DNA from: a virus
Length of the DNA stretch: 64,000 nt
Direction: 5' to 3' (one strand)
Virus record (IMG/VR): IMGVR_UViG_3300033064_000964
Span: 1-64,000 of that record
Shown here piece by piece: positions 22,494 to 30,744 of this stretch. How positions within the stretch are numbered: position 1 is the stretch's first letter; every line of letters starts with the position of its first letter. Position numbers and translations under genes: made by a program. Below the pieces are notes generated by a model. It was given only the letters and a program-made list of their open reading frames with translations. It did no database searches and had not been told where the DNA came from.

Positions 22494-23881
22494 TGGCACG
22501 ACGACCCCGAACGCTGGTGATCTTGAGCTACGGCCTTGGCTGGGACAGCACCGCCATCCTGGTCCGCTGGCTGCTCGATCCATCCAGCCGAGACTTCGAC
22601 CTCCGCGATCTCATCGTCGTCACGGCGATGACCGGGGACGAGTTCAAGTCGATGGGCGTCCTGGTCGAGAAGTACATCCTCCCCCTGATGCGAGCCCACG
22701 GAGTCCGCTTCGTTCAGGTAGCTCGCGGCGGGGCCAGCACCCACGACGGCGTGACCATCCTCGACGACTCCCGCTCCCCCACGAAGGTTCACCTCGACGG
22801 GGTCTACAAGCTCTCCGACGAGATGCTTGAGTCCGCCACCGTCCCGCAGTTCGGTGGTGCCCGGCTCTGCTCGCAGAAGCAGAAAGGCGTCCCCCTCGAC
22901 TTCATCATCGACAAGCTGACGCAGGGCCGACCGTTCCGACACGTCATGGGCTTCAACGCCGACGAGTTGAACCGGGTCGCCCGCGACGCCAGCTACTCCA
23001 CCGTCACCCGCAAGTCCGAGTACCCGCTGGTCACCTGGGGCTGGGGTCGGGCGAAGCTCTCTGAGTACGTCCGGGACTCCCTCGGGGTCGAGTGGGAGAA
23101 GAGCTGCTGCACCTTCTGTCCGTTCGCTGGCTCCTGCAAGGCAGAGAAGATGGAGGCCCTGACCTCTCGGTACACCGCCGAGCCCGAAGCCGCCGTGCTG
23201 GCCCTGACCATCGAGCGTCGGTCCCTGGCGATGAACGTCCGGCAGCCCCTCTTCGCCAAGACATCCCTGTTCGACGTGCTGGAGCAGACCGACCCCGCGC
23301 TGGTCGCCCTGTTCGAGGCCGACTGGAACTCCGCTCCCGACTGGAGCCTCTACCGTGTCCGCCGCAGCTTCCGTGGAGTCGGGCAGGCCGTTCGCAGCCT
23401 GGAGTGCATCAAGTGGGGGTCGAAGGCCCGGATGCTGGCGGAACTGGCGACCCACGGCGAAGTCGAGTGGACCCACGGTTCGCCACGGGTGCTCGTCCAG
23501 CGCAAGGTCGAGGACGTGTTCCCGGTCAACGAGGACATGTACGTCGTCGCCCCGGCTGGTGTGACCCCGAAGACCAACGCGATGTTCGACGCCTACTGGG
23601 TCCGCACCGGAGAGGTCGAGGCAGCCCGAGCCGCAGGGGCCGATGAGCCTTGCCCGAAGGCACGGGCGATGGGCTTCGTGCTCCGGTACGTCGTGACCCA
23701 CGCGGCCAACACCTTCACCAAGGGCGATGTCCAGCGAGCCGCAGGAGCCTCCGGGGTCTTCACGGCAGAGGCAGGGGACGCCTTCAATGAGCTGAAGGCC
23801 GAGGGCCGGTTCGGCAAGGTCGGCAAGCGCATGACTCTGGCCCCCGCCGCCTGGGGCTCAGTCACCTCCCCATCCCCGTAG
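22493..23881 (+). CDS. PP-loop ATPase of the PAPS reductase family
   Basis: 462 residues. The pyrophosphate-binding loop reads SYGLGWDSTA (about residues 10-19). A cluster CCTFCPFAGSC (about 203-213) supplies metal-binding cysteines, as in the DndC/CysH-like branch of adenine nucleotide alpha hydrolases. The C-terminal ~70 residues (FVLRYVVTHAANTFTKGDVQRA, LKAEGRFGKVG) resemble a fused winged helix. Roles known in the family include sulfate activation, tRNA or DNA thiolation and base modification; which one applies is not visible. Co-transcribed with the small gene upstream. Confidence 0.8.
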   Translation: MARRPRTLVILSYGLGWDSTAILVRWLLDPSSRDFDLRDLIVVTAMTGDEFKSMGVLVEKYILPLMRAHGVRFVQVARGGASTHDGVTILDDSRSPTKVHLDGVYKLSDEMLESATVPQFGGARLCSQKQKGVPLDFIIDKLTQGRPFRHVMGFNADELNRVARDASYSTVTRKSEYPLVTWGWGRAKLSEYVRDSLGVEWEKSCCTFCPFAGSCKAEKMEALTSRYTAEPEAAVLALTIERRSLAMNVRQPLFAKTSLFDVLEQTDPALVALFEADWNSAPDWSLYRVRRSFRGVGQAVRSLECIKWGSKARMLAELATHGEVEWTHGSPRVLVQRKVEDVFPVNEDMYVVAPAGVTPKTNAMFDAYWVRTGEVEAARAAGADEPCPKARAMGFVLRYVVTHAANTFTKGDVQRAAGASGVFTAEAGDAFNELKAEGRFGKVGKRMTLAPAAWGSVTSPSP

Positions 23882-23892
23882 TCAGGAGCAAG

Positions 23893-24114
23893 ATGCCCAA
23901 GCCCACCGCAGAGCAGATGGAACGAATGACCCGTTGGGCAGCTCGGTGGTGGGCTCAGTGCTTCAACGAAGTCCCGCCCCGCCATCCCCTGCGCGAGCTG
24001 CACGCTCGCGCCTACGGCTTCTGGATGGACCGCACTGACCCGCTGCTGGCTCTGGACCTCGACGCGCTGTACGCGAACACCGAAGCGGTCCTGGCCAAGC
24101 ACGAGTCGGCCTAG
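23893..24114 (+). CDS. Hypothetical phage protein
   Basis: 73 residues, AGGAG 6 bases upstream, 11 bp after the PP-loop gene. Helical, Trp/Arg-rich (RMTRWAARWWAQCF). The stop overlaps the stop of the convergent minus-strand gene by 4 bp. No family recognised. Confidence 0.55.
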   Translation: MPKPTAEQMERMTRWAARWWAQCFNEVPPRHPLRELHARAYGFWMDRTDPLLALDLDALYANTEAVLAKHESA

Positions 24115-24500
24115 TCCTCCATGCCCGGTGGGGGCGTGTGCTCCCGCCCGCTAGGCATCCGCAGAGGGCCGGGAGGGTGAACCGGGCCTAGCTCCGTCTC
24201 CCACCAGGTATTCACGTCCTCCAGGTCGAGCATGGCGTACAGGTCGTCGGGGAGGCTCCCTAGGCCCGGTTCGATGAACCACTCGCCCTCGTACTCCCCC
24301 TGCGACCGGAAGGCGTGCAGGGCGTCGTGGACCCGCTTCTCGCGGGTGCCTTGATTCTTGACCACCAGAATGATCTTGAGCTTGAACGGGGAGCCCACCT
24401 GAAGGTCACGGAGTCGTCGCTCAGGGTTTGACGACCGCCCGACCTTGAAGGCTCCCGTGCAGAAGGACTGGATCAGGTAGAGGTGCTCGCCGCCGATCAT
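24111..24500 (-). CDS. T5orf172/MUG113-type (GIY-YIG-like) protein
   Basis: 129 residues from ATG 24500, which overlaps the upstream stop (ATGA). The sequence YLIQSFCTGAFKVGRSSNPERRLRDLQVGSP, split by a loop, and the later GEWF motif match the T5orf172/MUG113 branch of GIY-YIG nucleases. The first Tyr-Leu-Ile and Lys-Val-Gly strands stand for GIY and YIG. It may be a DNA nuclease or a degenerate relative; the tail is Pro/Gly-rich. Confidence 0.7.
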   Translation of the reverse strand: MIGGEHLYLIQSFCTGAFKVGRSSNPERRLRDLQVGSPFKLKIILVVKNQGTREKRVHDALHAFRSQGEYEGEWFIEPGLGSLPDDLYAMLDLEDVNTWWETELGPVHPPGPLRMPSGREHTPPPGMED

Positions 24501-24874
24501 CCCTTGAGGCTCTTGTCGTCGTTCAAGACCTTCCACATGCCGATCTGCCAGTCGAGGCCGCGCACACGAGCATCAAAGTCGTGCCGTTCATCCTCCGTCA
24601 GGTTGCCCGTGTCGGCGATGGTGTCGGTCTGAGTGAGGATGGCCTCCTGTTCCTCATCCCACCCGTCGAAGTCGTCCGCCTGGTGCCGCCCCCAAGATCG
24701 ACGGAGCAACTTGACCATGAGGGCCAGGCGTTCACGGGCAGGAGGGCTCAGCTCGATGGCAAGGAGTCGGGCCAGCTCAGGCTCTCGACGCGCCTGTTCC
24801 GCCGGGTTGCGAGACCACCGTAGAGCCATGACCTCCCGTGCGAGGTCATCGTAGTCCTGCCTGCTGTCGGTCAT
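24497..24874 (-). CDS. Hypothetical helical phage protein
   Basis: 125 residues, rich in Arg, Glu, Asp and Leu; wholly helical (DDLAREVMALRW, ARERLALMVKLLRRSW). No family recognised. The start at 24874 follows the stop of the short gene at 24878-25054 by three bases. Part of the minus-strand ThyX operon. Confidence 0.55.
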   Translation of the reverse strand: MTDSRQDYDDLAREVMALRWSRNPAEQARREPELARLLAIELSPPARERLALMVKLLRRSWGRHQADDFDGWDEEQEAILTQTDTIADTGNLTEDERHDFDARVRGLDWQIGMWKVLNDDKSLKG

Positions 24875-24877
24875 CAG

Positions 24878-25054
24878 CTACTCCCTGGAGACGTGTGGCT
24901 CCGGGAGGGGCTTCCCCGTCTCGTCGATCTGCCCCCAGCCGTAGGCCACGGCCAGGATGTTCGGGTGGGTGTGGCCCCGGGCCGTCCAGTAGGAGGGGTT
25001 CTTCGGGTCGGCCTCGGCCTGGGCCTCCTTGCGCTTCTTCCACCAGCCGAACAT
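24878..25054 (-). CDS. Very small phage protein downstream of ThyX
   Basis: 58 residues beginning MFGWWKKRKEAQAEADPKN and containing YGWGQIDETGKPLPEP. The ATG overlaps the ThyX stop (ATGA) and GGGAGAG lies upstream. Coding is supported by the overlap on the 5' side and the tight spacing on the 3' side. Function unknown. Confidence 0.6.
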   Translation of the reverse strand: MFGWWKKRKEAQAEADPKNPSYWTARGHTHPNILAVAYGWGQIDETGKPLPEPHVSRE

Positions 25055-25953
25055 CACCTCTCCCCCAGGAGGCGTTCGAGCTTCGCCAGCAGCTCTGCCT
25101 TCTCCCGGCCCTTGCCGAGGCCGGACGCTTCGACGGCCTCTTCCTTCCAGTCCGCGAGGACATCCTCGATGGAGGGTCCGTTCGATGCCACCTGTCCCGC
25201 TCCGTAGCTGATGAGCTTGCGGAGGGCATCCACGTCGAACCGGGACAGGTACATGCCGTTGAGCCGGTAGTCCTCGAACGCCTCCCAGGCCCACGGCACC
25301 CAGACCTTCACGATCTCGGCGATGGCGATGGCGTAGGAGCGGATCTCCAACTGCGCGTGCGGGTCGAGCCGGAGGGAGAGGAAGTGGAAGAGGTTGTGGA
25401 GATCCTGGGCCCACACCTTCTTGGTGTAGATGTTCACGGGCAGGGCACAGCGGGCGATCTCTCGGGCCACTCCCGCGTCCAGGGATGCCTCGTAGCTCTT
25501 GTAGGCCGATGTGCAGGTGTCCCGCAGGCGGTTGCGGTACGCCTCGACCGCCTGCTCTTCCATCAAGTCCTCCCGTCCTTGCTTGTTGGTGGCCGACTGA
25601 GCGCGAACGTCATCGGGGGCTGGGATGTAGAACTCCGAGGGGAGGATGCTGTACCGGGCCGACATCTCGTTCAGCGACGCCATGCGATGACGGACCCACT
25701 GTCGTTCCACGAAGATGGGCAGCTTGACCTCCAGACGGATGCGGCACTGCTCGAACGGAGATGTGTGACGGCAACGCAGGAGGTACCGAAGCAGGTGCCT
25801 GTCCCCACTTGTGCGACGGGTACCCTCGGCATAGCTGACGCGGGCGGACTGGACGATGGTGTCGTCATCCCCCATCACGTCCAGCAACATGATGTAGCCG
25901 TGGTCGAGCAGTTTGATGGGCTCCGCGAAGCGTTCAAGATGAGCTGGGATCAT
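25054..25953 (-). CDS. thyX: FAD-dependent thymidylate synthase
   Basis: 299 residues from ATG 25953. The ThyX signature RHRxxSxxxxS appears as RHRMASLNEMS near residues 88-98, followed by ARYS. ThyX makes dTMP from dUMP using methylenetetrahydrofolate and NAD(P)H with FAD. With the dCTP deaminase at 18890 it completes a route from dCTP to dTMP. The gene start is overlapped by 20 bp by the 3' end of a GIY-YIG endonuclease gene. Start chosen for the AAGG site; a longer start inside the endonuclease frame is possible. Confidence 0.9.
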   Translation of the reverse strand: MIPAHLERFAEPIKLLDHGYIMLLDVMGDDDTIVQSARVSYAEGTRRTSGDRHLLRYLLRCRHTSPFEQCRIRLEVKLPIFVERQWVRHRMASLNEMSARYSILPSEFYIPAPDDVRAQSATNKQGREDLMEEQAVEAYRNRLRDTCTSAYKSYEASLDAGVAREIARCALPVNIYTKKVWAQDLHNLFHFLSLRLDPHAQLEIRSYAIAIAEIVKVWVPWAWEAFEDYRLNGMYLSRFDVDALRKLISYGAGQVASNGPSIEDVLADWKEEAVEASGLGKGREKAELLAKLERLLGER

Positions 25954-26578
25954 TCTCTGCCTTCTCTTCCGCGCGTCTTCGCTGTTGTCCTTCACGTAGA
26001 CGCTGTCGATGTTCTTCGGTGATTGCGGGTGGCTTCTTTCGGGTGGGGTGCTTCCGCCCGATCATCGCCTGCCGCAGCTTTTCCCTGGTGGCGTCACTAC
26101 AGGCCTTACCCATCTTCTTGTAAGAAGGGTGCCCCTTGATGGCCTTACTGATGTTCGCGTTGTGCTCTGGGGTGTTCTTCCGCCCCTTGTGGGCATCGGA
26201 CATTCTCTGCCGAGTCTCTGCCGATGCCTTCCGGCCCAGACCGGCTTTCCGCAGCTTCTCCCGAGTCTCATCCGAGACAGGCAGATGCCAGACACCATCC
26301 CCGCCGAGGGTCAGGTTGTAGCCCCCTTGTGATACGTGCGTCTGGTGTTCTCGAATGGCTGCCATCTCCCCAGCCTTGAGCAGGTCGATGTCAGTGATCT
26401 CGATGAGCACCTGGACATCGAATGAAGGCCACCCGTACTTTCGGATGGCCTTGTGGATCAGGAACGGGCTGCCATTCCGGGCCAGACTACGATGCTCCTT
26501 GAGCCGTTTCGGCAGGCTCATCGTGATCCCGATGTACGCCTTCCCGTGGGGGGCGACCAGCTTGTAGATGCAGCCCAT
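25934..26578 (-). CDS. GIY-YIG homing endonuclease with NUMOD3 repeats
   Basis: 214 residues from ATG 26578 (a GTG at 26593 is possible). N-terminal GCIYKLV...GKAYIGIT is the GIY-YIG core, with the family Arg in LPKRLKEHR and a catalytic Glu in KAGEMAAI. The C-terminal half has NUMOD3-type DNA-binding repeats (SDETREKLRKAGLGRKAS, SDATREKLRQAMIGRKHP). It sits directly upstream of and overlaps thyX. Thymidylate synthase genes are classic homing targets, as with I-TevI in T4 td. Confidence 0.85.
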   Translation of the reverse strand: MGCIYKLVAPHGKAYIGITMSLPKRLKEHRSLARNGSPFLIHKAIRKYGWPSFDVQVLIEITDIDLLKAGEMAAIREHQTHVSQGGYNLTLGGDGVWHLPVSDETREKLRKAGLGRKASAETRQRMSDAHKGRKNTPEHNANISKAIKGHPSYKKMGKACSDATREKLRQAMIGRKHPTRKKPPAITEEHRQRLREGQQRRRAEEKAENDPSSS

Positions 26579-26636
26579 ACCGGCAAGGTACACCCGACCC
26601 GTCTATCTTCCAATGGCTCTCCGAATGCGGGGTGGT

Positions 26637-26649
26637 GTTCTGTCTATAC
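26637..26649 (+). promoter_or_regulatory. Late-type promoter motif (loose)
   Basis: GTTCTGTCTATAC, one base longer between GTT and CTATAC than the other copies, 45 bp before the start at 26694. The 115-bp region 26579-26693 between divergent genes holds no other clear element apart from a second GTCTATC at 26601. Confidence 0.4.
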
Positions 26650-26693
26650 CCGCAGGACTTGTAGAACCACTCGCCCTGCGTTGGAGGACGAAG

Positions 26694-26966
26694 ATGAACC
26701 CCAAGTTGATGGACCTCGCCTTCAAGGTGCTGTCGATCCTGGTGATCCCGCTGCTCCTGTGGGGCGTCAAGCTGGAAGTCGGCAACGCTGTCCAGAACGA
26801 GAAGATCACGGTGCTGGAGAACGAGGTGGCCGCTGCCAAGGCCATCAAGGATGGCGTCATCGCCAACACGAACACCCTCGGCAGGGTGGAGGAGAAGCTC
26901 GATGCGACCAACAGGCGGCTGGACGACATTCGCTCTGATCTGCGTCGGGGTCTGCCTCCTCAGTAG
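26694..26966 (+). CDS. Membrane-anchored coiled-coil protein, possible inner spanin
   Basis: 90 residues from the ATG with TTGGAGG upstream. An N-terminal hydrophobic helix (VLSILVIPLLLWGVKL) is followed by a heptad-rich coiled coil (ENEVAAAKAI, RVEEKLDATNRRLDDI). A short N-in membrane anchor with a periplasmic coiled coil is the layout of inner spanins (Rz type). It also fits some holins. The next gene, a lipoprotein, starts inside this one in the +1 frame, as in Rz/Rz1. No lysozyme gene is next to it. Confidence 0.6.
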   Translation: MNPKLMDLAFKVLSILVIPLLLWGVKLEVGNAVQNEKITVLENEVAAAKAIKDGVIANTNTLGRVEEKLDATNRRLDDIRSDLRRGLPPQ

Positions 26967-27522
26967 TTGCGGAGGCAGTGACTCGCTGCCGGAGCCGATG
27001 GTGGAGAACGTGGAAGATGACGGCTATGCCCTCATGGACACGGCGGACTCCTACGTCGAGTCGTCGGGGATGATGACCGTCACCACCATCCCTGGTGACG
27101 ACGACTCAGCCGGTGGCGATGACGACGACTCAGCTCTCCCGCTGCTGGTCACGAACGTCGAGGACGTGGCTGCGGCCTGGGGCGTGGAGCTTGCGGTCAT
27201 CAAGGCGAAGTCAGAGCCCATGGTGTCGCTTCAGGTGGCAGAGGGGGCCATGCGGAAGCAGCAGGTCCAGGTGGAACGTACCGGCGTGAAGATGACGGGT
27301 CTGGATGAGGGTGTCGAAGACCTCGGAGCCCTGATCAGGGCCAGCCGCTTCGCTCGTCTGGACACCTACGCACAGAAGTACCACTGGAAGACGGAGGCCC
27401 CGAGCCAGTGGCTCACGGAACACCCCGAGAAGCTGGAGTGGTGGAAGGAGTGGGTGGACCTGAAGCCGGAGGCCGATGCTCTTGCACTCACTCGTGCTGC
27501 TGGTGAGGTGCCTGGTGACTGA
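26902..27522 (+). CDS. Lipoprotein, possible outer spanin, with Asp-Ser-Ala tracts
   Basis: 206 residues from ATG 26902, inside the preceding gene in another frame. Signal MRPTGGWTTFALICVGVC ends in the lipobox LLSSC. After ~40 residues comes a GDDDSAGGDDDDSA tract. A globular Ala/Glu/Val-rich domain follows (WGVELAVIKAK, FARLDTYAQKYHWKTEAP). Overlap with a membrane-coiled-coil gene and the lipobox suggest an outer spanin, though it is far longer than Rz1. A surface protein unrelated to lysis is the alternative. Confidence 0.6.
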   Translation: MRPTGGWTTFALICVGVCLLSSCGGSDSLPEPMVENVEDDGYALMDTADSYVESSGMMTVTTIPGDDDSAGGDDDDSALPLLVTNVEDVAAAWGVELAVIKAKSEPMVSLQVAEGAMRKQQVQVERTGVKMTGLDEGVEDLGALIRASRFARLDTYAQKYHWKTEAPSQWLTEHPEKLEWWKEWVDLKPEADALALTRAAGEVPGD

Positions 27523-27745
27523 GCCGACCAAGCGCGAGATCCAGGCGGCTTTCGGGCAACGGGTCTACGAGTATCACGACGATGAGGGCACGGTGTACTA
27601 CTCGTTCACCCAGGCCCCGAACATCATCTCGCCTCCGAAACGGCTCAAGATGCAGGACCGGATCGGCGTCCATCTGAACAACTTCCTGACGCGGCTTCGG
27701 CGATTGAGCGAGTCAATGCAGATGTCGGAAGGGGACGACGGGTAG
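27515..27745 (+). CDS. Small phage protein
   Basis: 76 residues from GTG 27515, overlapping the lipoprotein stop; GAGG lies 7 bases upstream. An in-frame ATG at 27476 would add a hydrophobic leader (MLLHSLVLLVRCLV). The core reads YEYHDDEGTVYYSFTQAPNIISPPKRL. No family recognised. Confidence 0.5.
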   Translation: MTEPTKREIQAAFGQRVYEYHDDEGTVYYSFTQAPNIISPPKRLKMQDRIGVHLNNFLTRLRRLSESMQMSEGDDG

Positions 27746-27786
27746 GGTGCTCCGCGTTTAGCGAACCCCTCTCCCGGAAGAACACC

Positions 27787-28137
27787 ATGAGCGACAACGG
27801 CACCCCCCAGCAGCCCCCGCAGCCCCACATCTTCGGTGAGGTCGAGCCCGATGAGCTTCAGCGCCTTGGTGGTCTGAAGCAGCAGGCGGACGGCATCATC
27901 CACCAGCTCGGCATCAACCGGGTCAACGAGCACCGGCTCATCATGCAGCTCAGCCAGTGCGAGCAGGCGACCAACGCCATCGTGAAGGTCGCGGGCGACC
28001 GCATGGGCATCCCCGATGGCACCGCCTGGTCGGTGACCAGCGACGGCAAGGCTGTCTCGGTCGGTCCGCAGCCGCGCCCCACCCTTGCCGCCGTCCCGAC
28101 GCAGGACGCGGAAGAGAACAGCCCGCCGGAGGCGTGA
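27787..28137 (+). CDS. Hypothetical helical phage protein
   Basis: 116 residues. The middle is a coiled-coil-like helix (DELQRLGGLKQQADGII, RVNEHRLIMQLSQCEQA); both ends are Pro/Gln-rich and probably disordered. Begins the plus-strand neck-type operon; small, conserved-looking, function unknown. Confidence 0.55.
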   Translation: MSDNGTPQQPPQPHIFGEVEPDELQRLGGLKQQADGIIHQLGINRVNEHRLIMQLSQCEQATNAIVKVAGDRMGIPDGTAWSVTSDGKAVSVGPQPRPTLAAVPTQDAEENSPPEA

Positions 28138-28151
28138 AGGGCAGGGAGTAG

Positions 28152-29549
28152 ATGACGACCAACCAGTGGGAGAGTGCCGGGCCAGTCCCGTTGCCCCCCA
28201 AGAACACTCAGGTCGTCAGCCCGTTCATCATCGGGATGCTCGACTTGCGGTGGGAGGACCCTGCGGTCCTCGCCCGCAATGCCGGGTTCACCCTCGTCGG
28301 TGTGAACATCTACCGCTCAGAGGCGTCTGACAGAGGCCCCTTCCGTCGCATCAACGAGTTCCCCATCGGGGGCACGTTCTACCGCGACCGCACCGACTAC
28401 GCCCGTATCGAGCGGGAGCCGGTGCGGTGGAACTCGGACTGGATGTACAAGGGCGATGCCCCCAACGACCGGCGGTGGGTCTTCTGCACTCGCAACGTCA
28501 TCTCCAAGCGGTTCAATTCAGCCCCCAACCACGACGCCGACGACGCTGACTCACCGACCGACGTGCAGCTCTTCATCAACGGTGAAGAGGTCCCCGTAGC
28601 CGATGTGTTCGGCTCCAGCCGACAGGTCACGCTCGCCAACGCCCCCGGCTTCGACGTGGCCACGGATACCATCGAGGACCCGGTGATCCCCACGGCCACT
28701 GACACGGTGGAGATCAGCTACTACACGCCGAAGAACCACGTGAAGTCCGGGCTGGACATCAACATCTGGTACCGCTTCACGTCGGTCGCCATCGACGCAT
28801 CCACCCCCAGCGGCTACGTCGAGACCCCTCTGGACTGGTGCGAGCCCCGCAGCGTGGTCGAGGTCGAGTCCCTCGACTGGATCTGGCGGGAAGCCATGCG
28901 GCGGAACGCCTGGATTCTTCAGCAGGGTGGCGAGCGGGTGAAGATCTTCATTCGCAAGACCTCTGGCGTTCCCTGTGACTGCCAGATCGAGGACAGGACC
29001 AGGGAGTACGCCAAGCAGCCCTCGCAGCGATGCCTGGAGTGCTTCGGCTCCGGGTTCCTCGGCGGCTACGAAGGTCCCTACGAGGGCATCATCGTCCCCG
29101 ACGACGCCGAACGACGGATCTCGCAGGCGGTCGGTGGTCGTCGCAAGGAGCACACCTACGAGGTCTGGACAGGCCCCAGCCCGCTGTTGACGCAGCGGGA
29201 CTTCATGGTCAAGCAGACCAACGAGCGGTACAGCATCGGGCCGGTACGGCGGCCCAGCCATCGGGGCAACCTGATGCAGCAGCACTTCACCATCGCCTAC
29301 TTCGACCAGGGCGACATCCGCTACAAGGTGCCCATCTACGGCACGACCGAGCTGGCCTGGCCGCAGACCAGAGGCCAGCAGACGCCTCGCGTCTTCTCTC
29401 CCCGACCCGTGGACCAGGCCCTTGAGGGTCTGCCGCAGTGGCCGGAAGGCCCGGACGGCGACAATCCGCAGATGACTGAGAAGTCGAACATCCCGGATGC
29501 ACGGGAGCGGAGAGGCCGTTCCCGCGTCTGGGAGAACACCGAATACTGA
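28152..29549 (+). CDS. Virion structural protein (neck/connector region)
   Basis: 465 residues. Begins with a beta module (GFTLVGVNIYRSEASDRGPF), then a domain with VQLFINGEEVPVADVFG. A four-Cys zinc-like cluster CDC...CLEC lies at about residues 277-297, followed by GSGFLGGYEGPYEG. The C-terminus is Pro/Arg-rich. I recognise the general type from large-phage virion modules but cannot name it. Its stop overlaps the next ATG. Confidence 0.6.
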   Translation: MTTNQWESAGPVPLPPKNTQVVSPFIIGMLDLRWEDPAVLARNAGFTLVGVNIYRSEASDRGPFRRINEFPIGGTFYRDRTDYARIEREPVRWNSDWMYKGDAPNDRRWVFCTRNVISKRFNSAPNHDADDADSPTDVQLFINGEEVPVADVFGSSRQVTLANAPGFDVATDTIEDPVIPTATDTVEISYYTPKNHVKSGLDINIWYRFTSVAIDASTPSGYVETPLDWCEPRSVVEVESLDWIWREAMRRNAWILQQGGERVKIFIRKTSGVPCDCQIEDRTREYAKQPSQRCLECFGSGFLGGYEGPYEGIIVPDDAERRISQAVGGRRKEHTYEVWTGPSPLLTQRDFMVKQTNERYSIGPVRRPSHRGNLMQQHFTIAYFDQGDIRYKVPIYGTTELAWPQTRGQQTPRVFSPRPVDQALEGLPQWPEGPDGDNPQMTEKSNIPDARERRGRSRVWENTEY

Positions 29550-30172
29550 TGGCCAAAGCCGGGCGAGTGAAGGGCATCTACGCAGGCCCGGTCGCCAAGG
29601 TGCTGGACATCCCAGTCACCAAGGATCTGCTGAATGCACTCGGCAAGTGCATGGTCGATGCCTACGTCAAGGAGGCCAAGAAGGACTTCGCCAAGCGCGG
29701 ATGGTCCGGCGAGGCCCGTGACGGTTCGGCCCCCATCTGGGAGTCGTTCTCGTACCGCATCAGGGGCGACCGGACCATCGAGGTGCTCAGCACCTTCCCC
29801 GACATCGAGATCCTGACCACCCAGGACATCCCCTCGCGGCGGATGACCTGGCTGACGCAGGAGGGCAAGAACATGAAGCCCTCATCGTACCCGCTCACCG
29901 ACCGGGAGAAGACGCTGGGGATGAAGGTGGGTGGCCGTGTCTCGCAGAACAAGCGGATGCCCCTCGTGGTGCCCATGAAGGACAAGAGCGGCACGGTCGT
30001 CTTCCGCACAGCCCCCTTGAAGATGCAGGACGCCTGGGTCCATCCGGGCATCGCCCGGTTCACGTTCATGGAGCGTGCGGTACGCACCGGCAAGGCCGGG
30101 TGTGTGAAGATTCTTGCCGGTGAAGTCATGAAGGCGCTGGGGCTGGAACTGACGAAGCGGATGCAGGGATGA
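29549..30172 (+). CDS. Virion structural or assembly protein
   Basis: 207 residues. Basic, with RGWSGEARDGSAPIWESFSYRI and HPGIARFTFMERAV segments; size and layout recall neck or tail-completion proteins (HK97 gp10-like), on weak evidence. Overlaps both neighbours. Confidence 0.5.
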   Translation: MAKAGRVKGIYAGPVAKVLDIPVTKDLLNALGKCMVDAYVKEAKKDFAKRGWSGEARDGSAPIWESFSYRIRGDRTIEVLSTFPDIEILTTQDIPSRRMTWLTQEGKNMKPSSYPLTDREKTLGMKVGGRVSQNKRMPLVVPMKDKSGTVVFRTAPLKMQDAWVHPGIARFTFMERAVRTGKAGCVKILAGEVMKALGLELTKRMQG

Positions 30173-30744
30173 TTGAAGCGGAGGTCACCTGTCAGTGCGT
30201 TCAGATCGCCCTGCCCGACCTGCGGTTGTCCATGGTGAACGGGCAGGTCGTCTACTTGGATGAAGCCGATGCCAAGGCGTCGGTGGACCTTCAACGGGCG
30301 TGGAGGGCAAAGGCCGTCATCGTCAAGTACATCCAGCGATTCAGAGAGCGGAGAGCCGCTCGGCTGGCCCTTCCCGCAGCCCCGGCTGCCTCGATGGTGG
30401 GATTCCTGCCGGAGATGGGCCAACCGGAGCAGACCGTGGTGGTCGATGTCGATGCGATTGCGGCACGGGTCGCAGAGCTGCTGGAGCCCCGCCTTGTCGC
30501 CAGCATCACGGCCTCTGTGGTGGCCGCTCTGCGCTCCGAAGGCCCCGTGGTGACCGTTGGTGCGCCTGTAGCGTCCGCCCCTCCACAGACGGCCTGGGCG
30601 GATGCTCCGGTGTTCATCCCGTCGAGGATCGGCAACGAGCTGGAGGCTAACCTTGAACTCCAGGCGACCACGGCCACTGAGGGGGTAGTGTCTGACGCGG
30701 CTGCTGCCTTGCGGGCGGCCCGGAAGAAGCAGGAGCCGACATGA
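30169..30744 (+). CDS. Hypothetical phage protein, structural cluster
   Basis: 191 residues. N-terminal ~50 residues are compact (LPDLRLSMVNGQVVYLDEADAKAS). The rest is Ala/Pro/Val-rich with a helical segment VDAIAARVAELLEPRLVASI and a basic C-terminus, probably largely extended. Overlaps the next ATG. Function unknown. Confidence 0.5.
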   Translation: MIEAEVTCQCVQIALPDLRLSMVNGQVVYLDEADAKASVDLQRAWRAKAVIVKYIQRFRERRAARLALPAAPAASMVGFLPEMGQPEQTVVVDVDAIAARVAELLEPRLVASITASVVAALRSEGPVVTVGAPVASAPPQTAWADAPVFIPSRIGNELEANLELQATTATEGVVSDAAAALRAARKKQEPT

